Shown here in pieces: positions 7,245 through 8,546 of a DNA stretch of 8,546 nt. The notes below the pieces were generated by a model. The model was not told the DNA's origin and did not search any database. It saw only the letters and a program-made list of their open reading frames with translations. Each line of letters begins with the position of its first letter. Within the stretch, counting starts at the first letter, position 1. This DNA is from Promethearchaeota archaeon (GTDB lineage Archaea > Asgardarchaeota > Lokiarchaeia > Sigyniarchaeales > SOKP01), in contig DXJM01000395.1 of NCBI GenBank assembly GCA_019057355.1, forward strand, positions 1 to 8,546. The letters are read 5' to 3'. Position numbers and translations under genes: made by a program.

Positions 7245-8510
7245 TCATTTATTATTCAATTTTCCAAATTGATAGCATTTATAAGTATCAATACCTTGGA
7301 TTTCTCCAGAATTTTGGAATGCTCGATACCTGCATCCCCCTCTACATTCATTTAAAAATTCACAATTAAGTTCCTTGCATTTTAATTCATTAATGTCCCA
7401 ATTCAGGTTTTTTTGAACGAGTTTCCAACTTTTTTCAAGATCAAGGTCATGTACATTTCCTATATTTTCATCATGAAAAAAACCACATTTTGTTACAATT
7501 CCAGATACATCGATTGCCATGAGATGCGGACCGCAGGCAAGGTTTTCAGCTTCATATTCGTAAATCACCCCCCAACCATAATCCTTTAATATTTTTCCCC
7601 CTTCTTCGGGAGTTATAGCATATTTTTCTATAACGTCTTCTGGTGTGGACTCATCAAAGGTTGGAATGTCCACGGACCAATTTTTGATCTTCCCTAAGGA
7701 ATTTATCATGGCTAACATGGCTTCAAATTCATCGAGATTTTGTTTGTGGACCATGGTATTGATCGAAGTGCTTATATCATTATCGAGCAATATTTTAATT
7801 CCATCTATCGAATCTTGAAAGCATTCAGCATTCCTGAAAACGTCGTGAGTTTCTCTCATCCCGTCTATACTGATATATATATTAAAATAATTTTCTTTTA
7901 GTAAATTTATGATATCGGGATGCTTTTTAATTAGAACACCATTGGAGAGTAATTCTTTTTGCAAGGGAAGTTTTCTCAAAAATTTCAATAAATGTTTCAA
8001 ATCAGAATAGAGAAATGGTTCTCCTCCGGTCAGGATTATTTTTGCACCCTGTAAATTGTAGAATTTTGCGATGATTTCTTTTAATTTATCTAAAGGGAAG
8101 TCAATCGGCTTTTTACGGGAAATGTAACAATGCTTGCAGGTCAGATTGCATTTTTCTGTTATGTTTAACATTAGATTCTTTAAATAAGGCTTTTCCATAG
8201 GATTCTCTTTTGGGATCCTGTCTTTTAATTCAGTAGGAAAGGAAATAACATCTTTTTTTCTTGAACTGAATCCAATTATTTTCAAATCATAAAAATCATG
8301 TATCGCATCTCTAATTTCTTCTTGTTTCCACGAAGAATATGATTCAACTATTTCTTTAACTGATTTTTGACCATCGATTTTCATCAATAATTCATAGGCC
8401 TCATCATCGATGATGTATGAATCGTCATTTTTCAAATCATATACGTTAATTTCAGAATATCTCCTGAAGCTAATATAATCAAAAATATATGGATAGTTAC
8501 CTTTGTCCAT
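7245..8510 (-). CDS. Radical SAM/SPASM enzyme with PqqD-like N-terminal region
   Basis: This 421-residue protein belongs to the radical SAM maturases with a SPASM extension, a group that includes PqqE, AhbD and other peptide- or cofactor-modifying enzymes. Residues of about 30-85 resemble a PqqD/RRE-type winged helix, often used to hold a leader peptide. The cluster motif is C121-x3-C125-x2-C128 and the SAM-binding GGEP is at 162-165. The C-terminal SPASM cysteines are C326, C342, C378, C383, C389, C393 and C412, enough for two auxiliary 4Fe-4S clusters. The first spacing of the CxxC-type block is C-x4-C instead of the common C-x2-C. The ATG at 8510 has no Shine-Dalgarno motif, consistent with a leaderless or short-leader transcript as the first gene of the operon. 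The next gene starts 30 to 36 bp after its stop. The substrate is not identified. Confidence 0.92.
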   Translation of the reverse strand: MDKGNYPYIFDYISFRRYSEINVYDLKNDDSYIIDDEAYELLMKIDGQKSVKEIVESYSSWKQEEIRDAIHDFYDLKIIGFSSRKKDVISFPTELKDRIPKENPMEKPYLKNLMLNITEKCNLTCKHCYISRKKPIDFPLDKLKEIIAKFYNLQGAKIILTGGEPFLYSDLKHLLKFLRKLPLQKELLSNGVLIKKHPDIINLLKENYFNIYISIDGMRETHDVFRNAECFQDSIDGIKILLDNDISTSINTMVHKQNLDEFEAMLAMINSLGKIKNWSVDIPTFDESTPEDVIEKYAITPEEGGKILKDYGWGVIYEYEAENLACGPHLMAIDVSGIVTKCGFFHDENIGNVHDLDLEKSWKLVQKNLNWDINELKCKELNCEFLNECRGGCRYRAFQNSGEIQGIDTYKCYQFGKLNNK

Positions 8511-8529
8511 AAAATAATATAAAATGGAG

Positions 8530-8538
8530 ATTTATAAA
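8530..8538 (-). promoter_or_regulatory. Candidate archaeal TATA box for the radical SAM operon
   Basis: TTTATAAAT on the minus strand is centred about 24 bases before the radical SAM ATG. That is the distance expected if transcription starts at or near the start codon, and it fits the lack of a ribosome binding site there. The region is very AT-rich, so a chance match is possible. Confidence 0.3.
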
Positions 8539-8546
8539 AATATTAA

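Overview
The window is visibly AT-rich and reads as archaeal, most probably an Asgard (Lokiarchaeia-like) genome. The reasons are a large DUF2341/LamG-type surface protein with many N-glycosylation sequons and a C-terminal membrane anchor, ABC-2 exporter genes with short or non-ATG starts, a Shine-Dalgarno site at some genes but not others, and an archaeal-style TATA element before the minus-strand operon. The lineage is inferred from style and was not proven.

Layout: the plus strand (1-5397) carries a four-gene run. First is the 3' part of a surface protein gene that enters from beyond the left edge. It is followed by permease A, an ATPase and permease B of one ABC-2 type exporter. The minus strand (8510 down to 5405) carries a three-gene run in the opposite direction. 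It encodes a radical SAM/SPASM enzyme with a PqqD-like N-terminal region, a small cysteine-containing protein of about 81 residues, and a phytoene-desaturase/CrtI-like FAD oxidoreductase split into two frames at an A9 homopolymer. The two runs converge with only 7 bp between their stop codons.

How the genes may work together: the two paralogous permeases probably form a heterodimer driven by a homodimer of the single ATPase, exporting an unknown substrate. The surface protein is close enough to be co-transcribed and may be an extracytoplasmic partner. The minus-strand set looks like a small modification pathway: a radical SAM enzyme of the peptide- or cofactor-modifying type, a small companion protein, and a redox flavoenzyme. 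I do not recognise this three-gene combination as a described system, and its substrate is unknown.

The points most worth a second look are the frameshift, which sits exactly on an A-AAA-AAG heptamer where a -1 shift restores a 506-residue enzyme, and the three-gene radical SAM cassette. I saw no RNA genes, CRISPR arrays, insertion sequences or long repeats. No gene-free stretch exceeds about 50 bases.
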